This document shows positions 51,899-60,930 of a stretch of DNA of 64,000 bases, piece after piece. Source of the stretch: Pseudonocardia sp. ICBG1293 (lineage in GTDB: Bacteria; Actinomycetota; Actinomycetes; Mycobacteriales; Pseudonocardiaceae); NCBI RefSeq assembly GCF_020131355.1, contig NZ_JAHLEL010000047.1:248001-312000 (forward strand). The letters are read 5' to 3'. Position 1 is the stretch's first letter; the number at the start of each line of letters is the position of its first letter. The notes beneath the pieces are model-generated. The model did not search any database, had not been told where the DNA came from, and saw only the letters and a list, made by a program, of their open reading frames with translations. Made by a program: the position numbers and the translations under genes.

Positions 51899-53374
51899 AT
51901 GCTGGAGCAGGACGAGGCCGCACCCGTCGTCGAGCTGCCCCAGGGGGCCGTGCGAGGGGCCCGGCACCACGACGGCGTCGTCTACCGGGCGTTGCCCTAC
52001 GCCGCCCCACCGACCGGTGCGCTGCGGTTCCGTCCGCCCGAGCCGCCGTCACCCTGGACCGGCGTGCGCGATGCGACCCGGCCCGGGCCGACCGCACCGC
52101 AGGCGGCCGGCCAGGGGGAGATCGGTGCGCTCCTGCCGAACCCGGTCGACCCCGGCGAGGACCACCTGCACCTCGACGTGTGGGCGCCGGAGCGGGCGAG
52201 CGCCGCGCCGGTGGTGGTGTTCGTCCACGGCGGGGCCTTCGTGACCGGCTCCACCGCCGTGGGCGGCTACACCGGCGCGAGCTTCTCGCGGGACGGGATC
52301 GTCTACGTCGGGATCAACTACCGGCTGGGCGCCGACGGCTTCCTGTGGTTCGGCGAGGGCACCCCGAACCTCGGGCTGCTGGACCAGGTCGCCGCGCTGC
52401 GCTGGGTCCGCGACCACATCGCGCTGTTCGGCGGCGACCCCGGCAACGTCACGGTGATGGGCGAGTCGGCCGGGGCGATGAGCATCGCCGCGCTGCTCGC
52501 CATGCCCGCCGCGCGCGGGCTGTTCGGCCGGGCGATCCTGCAGTCCGGGGCCGGGCACCACACACTCGGCCCGGACAGTGCGCGCCGGGTGGGCGTGCGG
52601 CTCGCCGCACTGCTCGGTGTGCCCGCCACCCGGGAGGCGGTCGCCGCGGTCGAGCCGGCCCGGGTCGTCGCCGCCCAGGGCAGGCTCGCCGCCGAGGTCC
52701 TGCGACGGCCGTTCCGCCGGGGCTGGGCCGAGGTCGTCGCCAACCTGATGCCGTTCGAACCGGTCGTCGACGGCGAGGTGCTGCCCCGGCGCCCGGTCGA
52801 CGCCGCCCGGGCCGGGGCCACCGCCCCGGTCGACCTGCTGATCGGCCACAACCTGCAGGAGGCCCGGCTGTTCCTGACCGGCGTCGCCGAGAACGGCCTG
52901 TCCACCCGGCTGGCGACCCGGCTGATCGCCCGTCGTTACCGGCTCGGCGGCGGACTGCGCGCCTACCCGCGCACCGGCAGCGATCTCGACCGTCTCTGCG
53001 ACGTGCTCACCGACGCCGTCTACCGGATCCCCGCGCTGCGCCTCGCCCAGGCGCACGGGCGCGCCCACCTCTACCGGTTCGGCTGGCACTCACCGGCCCT
53101 GGGCGGACGTCTGGGCGCGGCGCACGCGGTGGAGCTCCCGTTCGTCTTCGACGCCCTCGACCATCCCGACTGGCACGGCCTGCTCGGTGACGAACGGCCG
53201 CGCGAGCTCGCCCGGCAGATGCACGACGCCTGGGTCGGCTTCATCCGCACCGGTGATCCGGGCTGGCCCGGCTACGGGCCGGAGCACCGCCACGAGCGGG
53301 ACTTCGCCGGGGCGGACCGGGTCGTCACCGACGCCGACCCGGCACGCCGCACCGCCTGGGACGGACGGCGATGA
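51899..53374 (+). CDS. Type-B carboxylesterase
   Basis: 491 residues. F-V-H-G-G-A-F oxyanion loop (108-114), nucleophile Ser190 in V-M-G-E-S-A-G-A-M, and the catalytic His in G-A-A-H-A-V-E-L-P-F. F-G-G-D-P-G-N-V-T is the standard sequence before the nucleophile. No signal peptide is seen, so intracellular. ATG 51899 lies just after the operator repeats. Its stop overlaps the TetR start (ATGA). With the ACS-type importer it would import and hydrolyse an ester such as an aromatic or hydroxy-acid ester. Confidence 0.87.
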   Translation: MLEQDEAAPVVELPQGAVRGARHHDGVVYRALPYAAPPTGALRFRPPEPPSPWTGVRDATRPGPTAPQAAGQGEIGALLPNPVDPGEDHLHLDVWAPERASAAPVVVFVHGGAFVTGSTAVGGYTGASFSRDGIVYVGINYRLGADGFLWFGEGTPNLGLLDQVAALRWVRDHIALFGGDPGNVTVMGESAGAMSIAALLAMPAARGLFGRAILQSGAGHHTLGPDSARRVGVRLAALLGVPATREAVAAVEPARVVAAQGRLAAEVLRRPFRRGWAEVVANLMPFEPVVDGEVLPRRPVDAARAGATAPVDLLIGHNLQEARLFLTGVAENGLSTRLATRLIARRYRLGGGLRAYPRTGSDLDRLCDVLTDAVYRIPALRLAQAHGRAHLYRFGWHSPALGGRLGAAHAVELPFVFDALDHPDWHGLLGDERPRELARQMHDAWVGFIRTGDPGWPGYGPEHRHERDFAGADRVVTDADPARRTAWDGRR

Positions 53375-54093
53375 CCGGCACCCCGCAGCCGGAACCGGTC
53401 GACACCACCACGCACATCGCGCGGACGGCGCTCGGCCTGTTCCTGGAGCACGGCTACGAGCAGGTGACCGTCGACGCGATCGCCGCCGCGGCCGGGGTGT
53501 CCCGGCGGACCGTGTTCCGGCACTTCGAGAGCAAGGACGAGATCCCGTTCGCCGACCACGCCGAGCGCCGGGAGCGGGCGCGGGTGTTCCTCGCCGCGCC
53601 GGGTCGGGGCGTCGATCCGGTCCGCGACGTCGTCGAGGCGACCGAGTACACCCTGGCCGGCTTCCTGTCCGATCCGGACCTGGTGCTCCGCCGCTACCGG
53701 CTCACCCGGGTGGTGCCCCGGCTGGCCGAGCGCGAGATCCTGGAACACGAGCGGTACCTGGTGCACAGCCGCCGGCACCTGCGGCTGCACCTGCCAAGCG
53801 GCAGCCGCACGTTCGAGCCGATGGCGATCGCCGCGCTCATCGACGGCATGCGCCGCTCGGCCCTGGGTGACTGGCTCCGCAGCGGGGGCACCACCGACGC
53901 GATGGCCGACCTGCGCTCCGGGACCCGCTGGGCCCAGCGGGCGCTGGCCGCGGCGACCGACGACGCCGTGAGCACCTCGTTGCTGGCGGTCGTGCCCAAC
54001 ACCCCGACCGCGCGACGGCTCCTGCAGGACCTGGTGACCCTCGACTCCCCGGACCGGCCGCAGCCGCCGGAGGGCGGCTCCGCCGTCGGCTGA
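53371..54093 (+). CDS. TetR-family regulator
   Basis: 240 residues. Helix-turn-helix Q-V-T-V-D-A-I-A-A-A-A-G-V-S-R-R-T-V-F-R-H-F-E-S-K-D-E at about 33-59. Coupled by a 4-base overlap to the esterase, so it would be expressed with its target. The TGACAC-type palindromes upstream of the esterase are its likely binding sites. The Gly/Pro-rich tail is short and probably unstructured. Confidence 0.86.
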   Translation: MTGTPQPEPVDTTTHIARTALGLFLEHGYEQVTVDAIAAAAGVSRRTVFRHFESKDEIPFADHAERRERARVFLAAPGRGVDPVRDVVEATEYTLAGFLSDPDLVLRRYRLTRVVPRLAEREILEHERYLVHSRRHLRLHLPSGSRTFEPMAIAALIDGMRRSALGDWLRSGGTTDAMADLRSGTRWAQRALAAATDDAVSTSLLAVVPNTPTARRLLQDLVTLDSPDRPQPPEGGSAVG

Positions 54094-54289
54094 GCTCCGT
54101 CGCGGGCCGGGCCCCGAGGTGTCCGCCGAATCACATCGGGTCCCGGTCCACGGGCATCTGCCTGGACGGTCACACCGGTGTTCCCGGGGCACACCGATGT
54201 GCCTTCTACCGTGCGTCCGCCACGGCGCCGACGATCGTTCGCAGCGGCTCCGCCGCGGTCCGACTCCGACGGTGCACCAGGACGATCCC

Positions 54290-55807
54290 TTGTCTCGTAC
54301 GCGACGCCTCTCCCCCGCCCCTCCGGCCGCCGTACTGGCCCTGCTCAGCCTCGCCCAGTTCATGACCGCCATCGACTTCGACATCGTCTTCGTGGCGCTT
54401 CCCGAGATCGGTCGTCGGCTCGGGTTCTCCGAGCGGTCCCTGCAGACCGTGGTCAGCGCGTACACCGTCGTGTTCGGCGGTTGCCTGCTCCTCGGGGGCC
54501 GGGCCGCGGACCGGCTGGGTGCACGACGCGTCTTCCTGACCGGGACGGTGCTGTTCGGCGGATCGTCCCTGGTCGCCGGTCTGGCCACCGGGCCCGCCAT
54601 GCTGGTCGCCGCGCGCGCCGCACAGGGGCTGGGGGCGGCCCTCCTGACCCCCTCCACGCTGAAGCTGATCACCACCCATTTCGCCGAGGGGGCACCGCGC
54701 AACCGGGCGATGTCGGTGTGGGGCGCTGCGGGCGCCTCCGGCGCAGCGGTCGGAGCGCTGGGCGGCGGTGTCCTCACCAGCGCCGTGGGGTGGGAGGCTG
54801 TGTTCCTGGTGAACGTGCCACTGATGGCGGTCGCGCTGGCGGCGGCGCCGGTCCTGCTGGCCGGGGACCCGGTCCCGAGCGGGACCCGCGGCTTCGACCT
54901 GCCCGGGGCGCTGCTCGTCACCGCGGGCGCCGCGTCGGTCGTGTCCGGTCTGGTCTCCGGCCCCGGAAGCGGCTGGACGAGCGCTCCCGGTGGGGGTGCG
55001 CTCCTGGTGGGGCTGGTACTGCTGGGAGCCTTCGTGCTGGTCGAGGCCCGCACCCGGGACCCGCTGGTCCCCCGGCGGATCATCACCGACCGGAACGTGC
55101 TGGCGGCGGTGGTCGTCGTGTTCGTGTTCATGGGCACGGTCGGCACGCTCTACTACCTGTTCACGACCTACCTGCAGGACGTGCTGGGCTACTCACCGCT
55201 CGCCGCCGGACTGGCGTTCCTGCCGTTGAGCCTGTGCAGTGTCGCCGCGTCGGTCGTGCTGGTCCCGTTCGTCCTCGGCCGGCTGGGCATCCGGGGCACC
55301 CTCGTCGTCGGCATGACCGGGGTCGCCCTGTCCATGGTCGCGATGGCCCTGGGCATGTCGGTCGGCGCGACCTACTGGGCGACCCTGCCCGCCGTGCTGG
55401 TGTGGGGCACGTTCGCCGGTCTGTCGTTCCCCCCGCTGTTCGTCGCCGTGTCCACCGGGGTGCCGGCCGCGCAGCAGGGCGTCGCCGCGGCGCTGGCGTC
55501 CACCTCGCAGTACATCGGTTCCGCGGTCGGCCTCGCCGCGCTGGTGGCGGTCGCCACCACCGGCCGCGGTCCGGCACCCGACCCCGCGACCGTCGTGTCC
55601 GGGCTGCGCGCGGCTGCCTGGAGCGCCGCCGCCGTCACCCTCGTGGGTGCCGGGCTCGCCGCGGTGATCCTCCGGGGCCCCGCCCGGACACCGGGGATGT
55701 CGGACGCGGCCCGGCGGTCACCCGGGGCCGGGCAGGCCCACGACGCCACCGGGAACGCCGGACCACCGCGCGGCGGCGGGTCCGCGGCCCGTCGCCCGCG
55801 GACATGA
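54290..55807 (+). CDS. DHA2-type MFS efflux transporter (EmrB/QacA-like)
   Basis: About 505 residues, 13-14 hydrophobic segments. First helix Q-F-M-T-A-I-D-F-D-I-V-F-V-A-L-P is close to the DHA2 motif (L-D-x-T-I-V-N-V-A-L-P), loop G-R-A-A-D-R-L-G-A-R-R matches motif A, and R-A-A-Q-G-L-G-A-A-L-L-T-P is motif B. TTG 54290 with AGGA seven bases upstream is preferred. GTG 54272 is an alternative. It is 57 bases ahead of an HxlR regulator in the same direction. Likely a proton-driven multidrug exporter. Confidence 0.85.
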   Translation: MSRTRRLSPAPPAAVLALLSLAQFMTAIDFDIVFVALPEIGRRLGFSERSLQTVVSAYTVVFGGCLLLGGRAADRLGARRVFLTGTVLFGGSSLVAGLATGPAMLVAARAAQGLGAALLTPSTLKLITTHFAEGAPRNRAMSVWGAAGASGAAVGALGGGVLTSAVGWEAVFLVNVPLMAVALAAAPVLLAGDPVPSGTRGFDLPGALLVTAGAASVVSGLVSGPGSGWTSAPGGGALLVGLVLLGAFVLVEARTRDPLVPRRIITDRNVLAAVVVVFVFMGTVGTLYYLFTTYLQDVLGYSPLAAGLAFLPLSLCSVAASVVLVPFVLGRLGIRGTLVVGMTGVALSMVAMALGMSVGATYWATLPAVLVWGTFAGLSFPPLFVAVSTGVPAAQQGVAAALASTSQYIGSAVGLAALVAVATTGRGPAPDPATVVSGLRAAAWSAAAVTLVGAGLAAVILRGPARTPGMSDAARRSPGAGQAHDATGNAGPPRGGGSAARRPRT

Positions 55808-55863
55808 CCGGGGATATCGTCGACCGCGACGCGTGTCGCCCGCCCTGGAGGTCCGTCCCGGTC

Positions 55864-56253
55864 ATGTCTTCCCCAGCCGGCGCCGAGGACCCGTGGCGGG
55901 ACACGGCGGCGTGCGCGTTGAGCGAGGTCGTCGAGCAGGTCAGCGGCAAGTGGAGCATCGGCGTCCTGCTCGCTGCGGCCCGAGGCCCTGTCCGGTTCAC
56001 CGAGCTCGAGCGGAAGCTGGGCGGGATCAGCCGCCGGATGCTCACCCGCACCCTGCGGGGCCTGGAACGCGACGGGCTACTGGTCCGTACCGTGCACCCG
56101 ACCGTTCCGGTGAAGGTCGAGTACACCCTCAGCCCGATCGCCGAGGAGCTGTGCGACGCGTTGCGGGCGCTCACCGGATGGGCCGGGCGTCACCACGCCG
56201 CGATCGAGGACGCGCGCCGGTCCTTCGACCGTGGGCAGGACCGGACCGCCTGA
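55864..56253 (+). CDS. HxlR-family winged-helix regulator
   Basis: 129 residues. V-S-G-K-W-S-I-G-V-L-L-A and R-F-T-E-L-E-R-K-L-G-G-I-S-R-R-M-L-T-R-T-L-R-G-L-E-R-D-G-L-L are the standard HxlR sequence. ATG 55864 follows GGAGG. It is a redox- or ligand-responsive dimer in most studied members, and it may regulate the exporter 57 bases upstream. A Cys near residue 16 (A-A-C-A-L-S) is where redox sensors of this family keep theirs. Confidence 0.88.
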   Translation: MSSPAGAEDPWRDTAACALSEVVEQVSGKWSIGVLLAAARGPVRFTELERKLGGISRRMLTRTLRGLERDGLLVRTVHPTVPVKVEYTLSPIAEELCDALRALTGWAGRHHAAIEDARRSFDRGQDRTA

Positions 56254-56371
56254 CGGACGGCCGGCGGCGTGGCCGGTCCGACGGCGCGCCTGCCCGGGAG
56301 GGAACCGGCACCCGGCCTACGGCAGGACCCTGCCGGGTTCGTGGCGACCCGGTGTGCCGCGACTCACCTCG

Positions 56372-56398
56372 CCCGACGGACCCGACGGACCCGACGGA
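56372..56398. repeat. Three tandem copies of a 9-bp unit
   Basis: CCCGACGGA repeats three times without mismatch in the 275-base gap before SelO. The function is unknown and it may be simple replication slippage. The gap otherwise shows nothing notable apart from the short ORF at 56433. Confidence 0.7.
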
Positions 56399-56432
56399 GA
56401 GATGCTGAGACGGTCGACGTGGGGGAGGTCCG

Positions 56433-56525
56433 ATGCCCGCTCCGCAAGCCGCCCTGGTCGCGCGCCGCGAGCGCTACCGCCTGATCCGCGAACCGGGGCG
56501 CGTCCGCCCCGGTGCGGCGGGCTGA
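56433..56525 (+). CDS. Short ORF (30 aa) with strong ribosome site upstream of SelO
   Basis: A 30-codon frame, ATG 56433 to TGA 56523-56525, preceded by GGGGGAGG at 56421-56428, the best Shine-Dalgarno sequence in this area. Its stop lies three bases before the SelO GTG, which itself has no good SD, so SelO may depend on ribosomes finishing this ORF. The peptide (M-P-A-P-Q-A-A-L-V-A-R-R-E-R-Y) is Arg- and Ala-rich with no recognisable family. It could be a leader peptide or chance. Confidence 0.4.
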   Translation: MPAPQAALVARRERYRLIREPGRVRPGAAG

Positions 56526-56528
56526 GCG

Positions 56529-57899
56529 GTGGGCACCCACGACGCGGTCCGTGCTCGCCCCGGCGAGCGGTCGCAGCTCGTGCACACCTACGCCCGGGAC
56601 GTCCCGGCGCTGTCGGTCCGGTGGCCCGCGGTGCGGTTCCCGGATCCCCGGGTACTCGTGCGCAACGACGATCTCGGGGTCGGTCCGGTCGCGGTGTCGA
56701 CGCTGGTGGGCGACGGCGTGGACACCCGCGCCCTGGTCTACGCCGGCCACCAGTGGGGCGTCTACAAGCCCCGGCTGGGCGACGGGAGGGCCCTGCTGGC
56801 CGGTGAGCTGCCCGACGGCCGGGACCTGCACCTCAAGGGGGTCGGCCCCACCCCGTTCTCCCGTGGGCTCGACGGCCGCGCCGCCGTCGGACCGATGCTG
56901 CGTGAGTACCTGTTCGGTGAGGCCATGCATGCTCTCGGCATCCCGACGACGCGCGCGCTCGCCGTCGTCGCGACCGGCGAGACGATCGAACGCGACCGGC
57001 CGCTCCCGGGCGCGGTGCTCGCCCGGGTCGCGGCGAGCCACCTGCGGGTCGGCACCTTCCAGTACGCCGCGGCCTCCGAGCCGGGCGCCCTGCGCGCTCT
57101 CGCCGACCACGCGATCGCCCGGCACGTGCCCTCGGCCGCCTCGGCCGAGCGCCCCTACCGGGAGCTGTTCCGCGCCGTGGTCGACGCGCAGGCAGCGCTC
57201 GTGGCCCGGTGGATGCTCGTCGGGTTCGTGCACGGCGTGATGAGCACCGACAACACGACGATCTCCGGGGAGACCATCGACTACGGTCCCTGTGCCTTCG
57301 TCGACGTCGCCGACCCGGCAGCCGTGTTCAGCTCGCTCGACACGACGGGGCGCTACGCCTACGGCGCGCAGCCGGGGATCCTGCACTGGAACCTCGCGCG
57401 CCTCGCCGAGAGCCTGCGCCCGCTCGACGTCGTCGAGGACCTGCTGGACGAGTTCACGCCCGCCTACGAGCGGTACCGGGCCGAGGGCATGGCGGCCAAG
57501 CTGGGACTGTCCACCCCGGACACTCGGCTGGGCGAGGACCTGATGGACCTGCTGTACGCCCAGCGCGTCGACCTCACGACCTTCTTCCGTGCCCTCGCGG
57601 CGGGCACCGCACGGGACCTGTTCCTCGACCGGGCGGCCTTCGACGCGTGGGCCGACCGCCGCGAGACCCTGCTCCCGGCCGACCGCGCCGGTGTCGCCGC
57701 AGCGATGGACCGGGTCAACCCGCTCTACATCCCGCGCAACCACGTCACCGACGCCGCGCTGCAGGCGGCCGAGCAGGGCGATCCCGCCCCGTTCCACCGC
57801 CTGCTCGCGGCCGTCCGCGACCCGTTCGTCGAACGCCCCGGACTGGCCGACCTCACCGTGCCCGGCACGGGCCCCCACGTCACCTACTGCGGGACCTGA
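56529..57899 (+). CDS. selO: Protein AMPylase SelO (pseudokinase fold)
   Basis: 456 residues, close to typical bacterial SelO (about 480). Y-A-G-H-Q-W-G-V-Y-K-P-R-L-G-D-G-R (71-87) and L-K-G-V-G-P-T-P-F-S-R (102-112) are the nucleotide-binding blocks, S-T-D-N-T-T-I-S-G-E-T-I-D-Y-G-P has the metal-binding Asp/Asn (241-242, 251). The C-terminus T-Y-C-G-T has Cys454 where eukaryotic relatives hold selenocysteine. SelO transfers AMP from ATP to Ser, Thr or Tyr of target proteins, mainly in redox stress. GTG start with a weak SD. Confidence 0.92.
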   Translation: MGTHDAVRARPGERSQLVHTYARDVPALSVRWPAVRFPDPRVLVRNDDLGVGPVAVSTLVGDGVDTRALVYAGHQWGVYKPRLGDGRALLAGELPDGRDLHLKGVGPTPFSRGLDGRAAVGPMLREYLFGEAMHALGIPTTRALAVVATGETIERDRPLPGAVLARVAASHLRVGTFQYAAASEPGALRALADHAIARHVPSAASAERPYRELFRAVVDAQAALVARWMLVGFVHGVMSTDNTTISGETIDYGPCAFVDVADPAAVFSSLDTTGRYAYGAQPGILHWNLARLAESLRPLDVVEDLLDEFTPAYERYRAEGMAAKLGLSTPDTRLGEDLMDLLYAQRVDLTTFFRALAAGTARDLFLDRAAFDAWADRRETLLPADRAGVAAAMDRVNPLYIPRNHVTDAALQAAEQGDPAPFHRLLAAVRDPFVERPGLADLTVPGTGPHVTYCGT

Positions 57900-57944
57900 T
57901 CCAGCGGCCGATCGGGGCGCGCCGCACTCCCCCGTCGCCGCCCG

Positions 57945-59081
57945 TCAGGCGGTCCACGCCGTCGCGAGCAGCTCGTAGCTGCGGACCCGGTCGGCGTGGT
58001 CGGTGGTGATCGTGGTGACGACCAGCTCGTCCGCGCCGGTGACCCGGGCGAGGGTCTCCAGGCGCTCGGTCACCGTCGCGGGTGACCCGACGAACTGGGT
58101 GTCCACCCGGTCCCGCACCGCCGCCCGTTCCTCCTCGGTCCACGCGCGGGCCAGCGCCTCCTGCGGGGTGACGTAGGGCTGCGCGCCGCGCCCGCTGCGG
58201 ATGTCGAGCACCCACTGCCCGTACGGCGCAGCGAGCTCGCGGGCGTGCTCGTCGTCGTCCGCGACGACGACGTCGGCGGAGACGAGCACGTGCGGCGCCG
58301 CGATCCGGCCGGGCCGGAACGCGGCGCGGTAGGCCGCCACCGCGTCGAGCGTCGCGTTCGGCGAGGTGTGGTAGTTCGCGGCGAACGGCAGCCCCAGCTC
58401 CCCCGCCACCTGCGCACTCGTCCCTGCGCTCGCGCCCAGGACCAGCACCTGCACGTCGGCGCCCGCAGCGGGGGTGACCGCGAACGGACGGCCGTCCGCG
58501 CGGGTCGCGGTCCCCGCGAAGTAGGACAGGATCTCCCGCACCTGGGCCCCGTAGTCCGGCGTGGGGTCGTCGGCGCTGAAGCCGAGGAGCTCACCGAAGG
58601 TCCCGAACAGCGACAGGTCGCCGACGAACCGGGCGGGCGGCGGGACCAGCAGCCCGTCCACGACCCTCGCGGGCGGGGCCGGCGGCGGCGCCGCACCGGG
58701 GGTCGCCCGGCCCTGCCGGATCAGCGTCAGCAACTTGTGCAGGTCGAACCGCCCCAGCCCGACGTCGATCCGCCCGGGGTGCACCGCGCCGACGGCCCCG
58801 AACTGCTCGGCGACCGAGAGCGGCGGGGTGTTCGGCAGCTGGACCGCCCCGGACCCGACCCGGATCCGCTCGGTGGCCGCGGCGATGAGGGCGACCAGCA
58901 CCGGCGTCGAGGAGGACGCGACGCCGGGGTTCAGATGGTGCTCGGCCACCCAGTACCGGTGGTAGCCGGCCCGTTCGGCCACCCGGGCCAGGTCGATCGA
59001 GTGACGCAGCCCCTCACCGGCTCCCCCGTCGGCCGGCACCGGTGAGAGGTCGAGGACGGACAGCGGCGGGCGCGGGGACAT
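57945..59081 (-). CDS. LLM-class flavin-dependent oxidoreductase (luciferase-like)
   Basis: 378 residues of the bacterial luciferase fold. L-S-V-L-D-L-S-P-V opens the barrel, Y-H-R-Y-W-V-A-E-H-H-L is the family's A-E-H-H motif and R-I-R-V-G-S-G-A-V-Q-L lies on the next strand, with G-A-V-H-P-G-R-I-D-V-G-L-G-R following. Such enzymes use FMNH2 or F420 for oxygenation or reduction. It stands alone, convergent with SelO. Substrate unknown. Confidence 0.86.
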   Translation of the reverse strand: MSPRPPLSVLDLSPVPADGGAGEGLRHSIDLARVAERAGYHRYWVAEHHLNPGVASSSTPVLVALIAAATERIRVGSGAVQLPNTPPLSVAEQFGAVGAVHPGRIDVGLGRFDLHKLLTLIRQGRATPGAAPPPAPPARVVDGLLVPPPARFVGDLSLFGTFGELLGFSADDPTPDYGAQVREILSYFAGTATRADGRPFAVTPAAGADVQVLVLGASAGTSAQVAGELGLPFAANYHTSPNATLDAVAAYRAAFRPGRIAAPHVLVSADVVVADDDEHARELAAPYGQWVLDIRSGRGAQPYVTPQEALARAWTEEERAAVRDRVDTQFVGSPATVTERLETLARVTGADELVVTTITTDHADRVRSYELLATAWTA

Positions 59082-59346
59082 GCGGACCTCCGGGAGGGCA
59101 CCGGTGAGCGGGTCGGGACCGGGGACGTACCCGGCCCGGACAGCTCGCCCCGGCCACCCGGAGCAGGTCGATGTGCCTCCTGCGGGACCCCACGAAACCG
59201 ATCCTCACCGCTCCCCCATCGCTCCCGGCGTGCGCACCCGTGCCGCGGACGGCGGGTCGCGGCGGCGTCATCGGGCCGGGTACCGGCCGGGGGTGGAAGG
59301 CCCGCAGGTCCGTGGGACGACTCTACGTACCGGGGTCCGGCCCCCG

Positions 59347-59916
59347 TCAATCCTCGACCCCGGTCGGCTGCGCCCGCACCCCCCGGAACGCCAGCCCGAC
59401 GAGCCTGGTCGCCTCCGCCCGCGGGTCGGGTCGGTGCTCGACGGCCAGGACGATCCCGACCACGACGGTGATCAGGTCCGGCGCGGTCAGGTCGGCGGTC
59501 ACGCCGCCCGCCCGGACCGCCCGGGCGAGGAGGGGGTCGAGGGCCTCGCCGAGCGAGGCCGCGCACGAGTTCCCGTGTACGAGGTCCGCACCCGACAGCG
59601 CGGGAGCGAGACCCCGCGCGACCACGCAGTAGGCGACCAGCTCGTCGGTCCACGCGAGCAGCGCGACGGTCGGGTCCGGCGCGTCGAGCGCCTCACGGGC
59701 ATAGGCCGCGAGCGCCTCGACGCGCTCGTGCGACACCGCCTCGAGCAGGGCGCCGCGGGTCGGGAAGTGCCGGCGCACGGTGGCCGAGCCGACGCCGGCC
59801 ACCCGGGCGATCTGCTCGAGCGAGGCCGCGGCACCGTGCGCGGCGACCTCGTCCCGGGCCACGGCGAGGATCCGGTCGTGGTTGCGCCGCGCGTCGGCGC
59901 GCCTGCCTCCGGTCAC
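59347..59916 (-). CDS. TetR-family regulator
   Basis: 189 residues from GTG 59916, chosen because AAGGGAGG lies just upstream and because the longer start at 59952 would place the palindrome 59933-59955 inside the coding region. Helix-turn-helix A-S-L-E-Q-I-A-R-V-A-G-V-G-S-A-T-V-R-R-H-F at about 30-50, with the L-L-E-A helix after. It faces the luciferase-like gene at 60008 and two GAAACGGCGG palindromes, which are probably its operators. Confidence 0.83.
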   Translation of the reverse strand: MTGGRRADARRNHDRILAVARDEVAAHGAAASLEQIARVAGVGSATVRRHFPTRGALLEAVSHERVEALAAYAREALDAPDPTVALLAWTDELVAYCVVARGLAPALSGADLVHGNSCAASLGEALDPLLARAVRAGGVTADLTAPDLITVVVGIVLAVEHRPDPRAEATRLVGLAFRGVRAQPTGVED

Positions 59917-59932
59917 GACGTCCTCCCTTGCA

Positions 59933-59989
59933 GAAACGGCGGGGTCCGCCATATCGTAGCCGCAGCGAAACGGCGGCCTCCGCCGTTTC
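59933..59989. promoter_or_regulatory. Two palindromic operators between TetR and luciferase-like gene
   Basis: GAAACGGCGG-CCT-CCGCCGTTTC (59967-59989) is a perfect palindrome of two 10-base arms with a three-base spacer. GAAACGGCGG-GGT-CCGCCATATC (59933-59955) is a second, imperfect copy. Lying between divergent genes, they fit TetR repression of both directions. Confidence 0.85.
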
Positions 59990-60007
59990 AATCCTGAGGA
60001 GGACACG

Positions 60008-60930
60008 ATGACCGACGGCACGACCGTCGCGGCGGCGAGACGGTCCCTCGGACCGTGGGGCGCGATGCTCCCCAACATCCCGTTCACCGCACAGCCGACC
60101 CTGGACGCGCAGCGGGCCGCCGCGGCCCGGCTCGAGCGGGCCGGGTTCCCGTCGATCTGGGTGAACGAGGGTGTCGGCGGCAAGGACGCGTTCGTCCAGA
60201 TCGCGATCCTCCTGGCCGCGACCGAGCGGCTGACCGTCGCCGGAGGCGTGCTGAACATGTGGGCGCGCCCGCCACAGACCGCGCACGGCGCCGCGTCGTA
60301 CCTGGCCCAGGCGTTCCCGGGCCGGTTCGTGGCCGGGTTCGGGATCGGGTACCCGTTCCAGGCCGATGCCGTGGGCGCCGCGTTCCGCAGCCCGGCGGAC
60401 ACCGCGCGCCGCTACCTGGAGCGGCTGACGGTCGCCGAGCCGATCTGCCCGCCGCTGGACGTCTCCTACCCGACCGTCCTCGCCGCGAACGGCCCCCGGA
60501 TGCTGGACGTCGCCGCCGAGGCCGCCGACGGTGCCCTGCCCGCGGTCCAGCCACCGGAGTTCACCGCACGGGCTCGGCACCGGCTCGGCTGCTCGCCGTC
60601 GGGCTGCCGGTCGTGCTCGGGGCCGACCGGGAGTCCGCACGGCCGCAGGCCCGGGCGTTCGTCGCCATGGCGGCCGGCGCAGAGGGCTCCCCGTACGGCG
60701 CGAACCTGCGCCGTCTCGGGTTCGACGAGCAGGACGTCCGGGACGGGGCCGACGCGGTGGTCGAGGCCGTGGTCGCGTTCGGCACCCCGGCCGACGTCGC
60801 CCAGCGGGTCCGCGCACACCAGGACGCGGGTGCCGACCACGTCCGGCTCGATCCGGTCGTGGACGACTTCGAGGCCGGTGTCGGCCGGCTCGAACAGCTG
60901 GGCCCGCTGCTCGCCGACCCGGAACACTGA
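60008..60930 (+). pseudogene. F420/flavin-dependent luciferase-like enzyme, frameshifted
   Basis: About 307 residues with GAGGAGG before the ATG. The first part (L-G-P-W-G-A-M, W-V-N-E-G-V-G-G-K-D, L-N-M-W-A-R, G-R-F-V-A-G-F-G-I-G) is the TIGR03620-like F420 subgroup. After P-P-E-F-T the frame changes near 60560-60590, and the rest (L-L-A-V-G-L-P-V-V-L-G-A-D-R-E-S through E-Q-L-G-P-L-L) lies one frame away. A base is missing, or two are extra. It was presumably regulated by the divergent TetR. Confidence 0.82.

Noticed and set aside
56372..56398. CRISPR or iteron-like repeat
   Set aside because: Only three 9-bp direct copies, without spacers.
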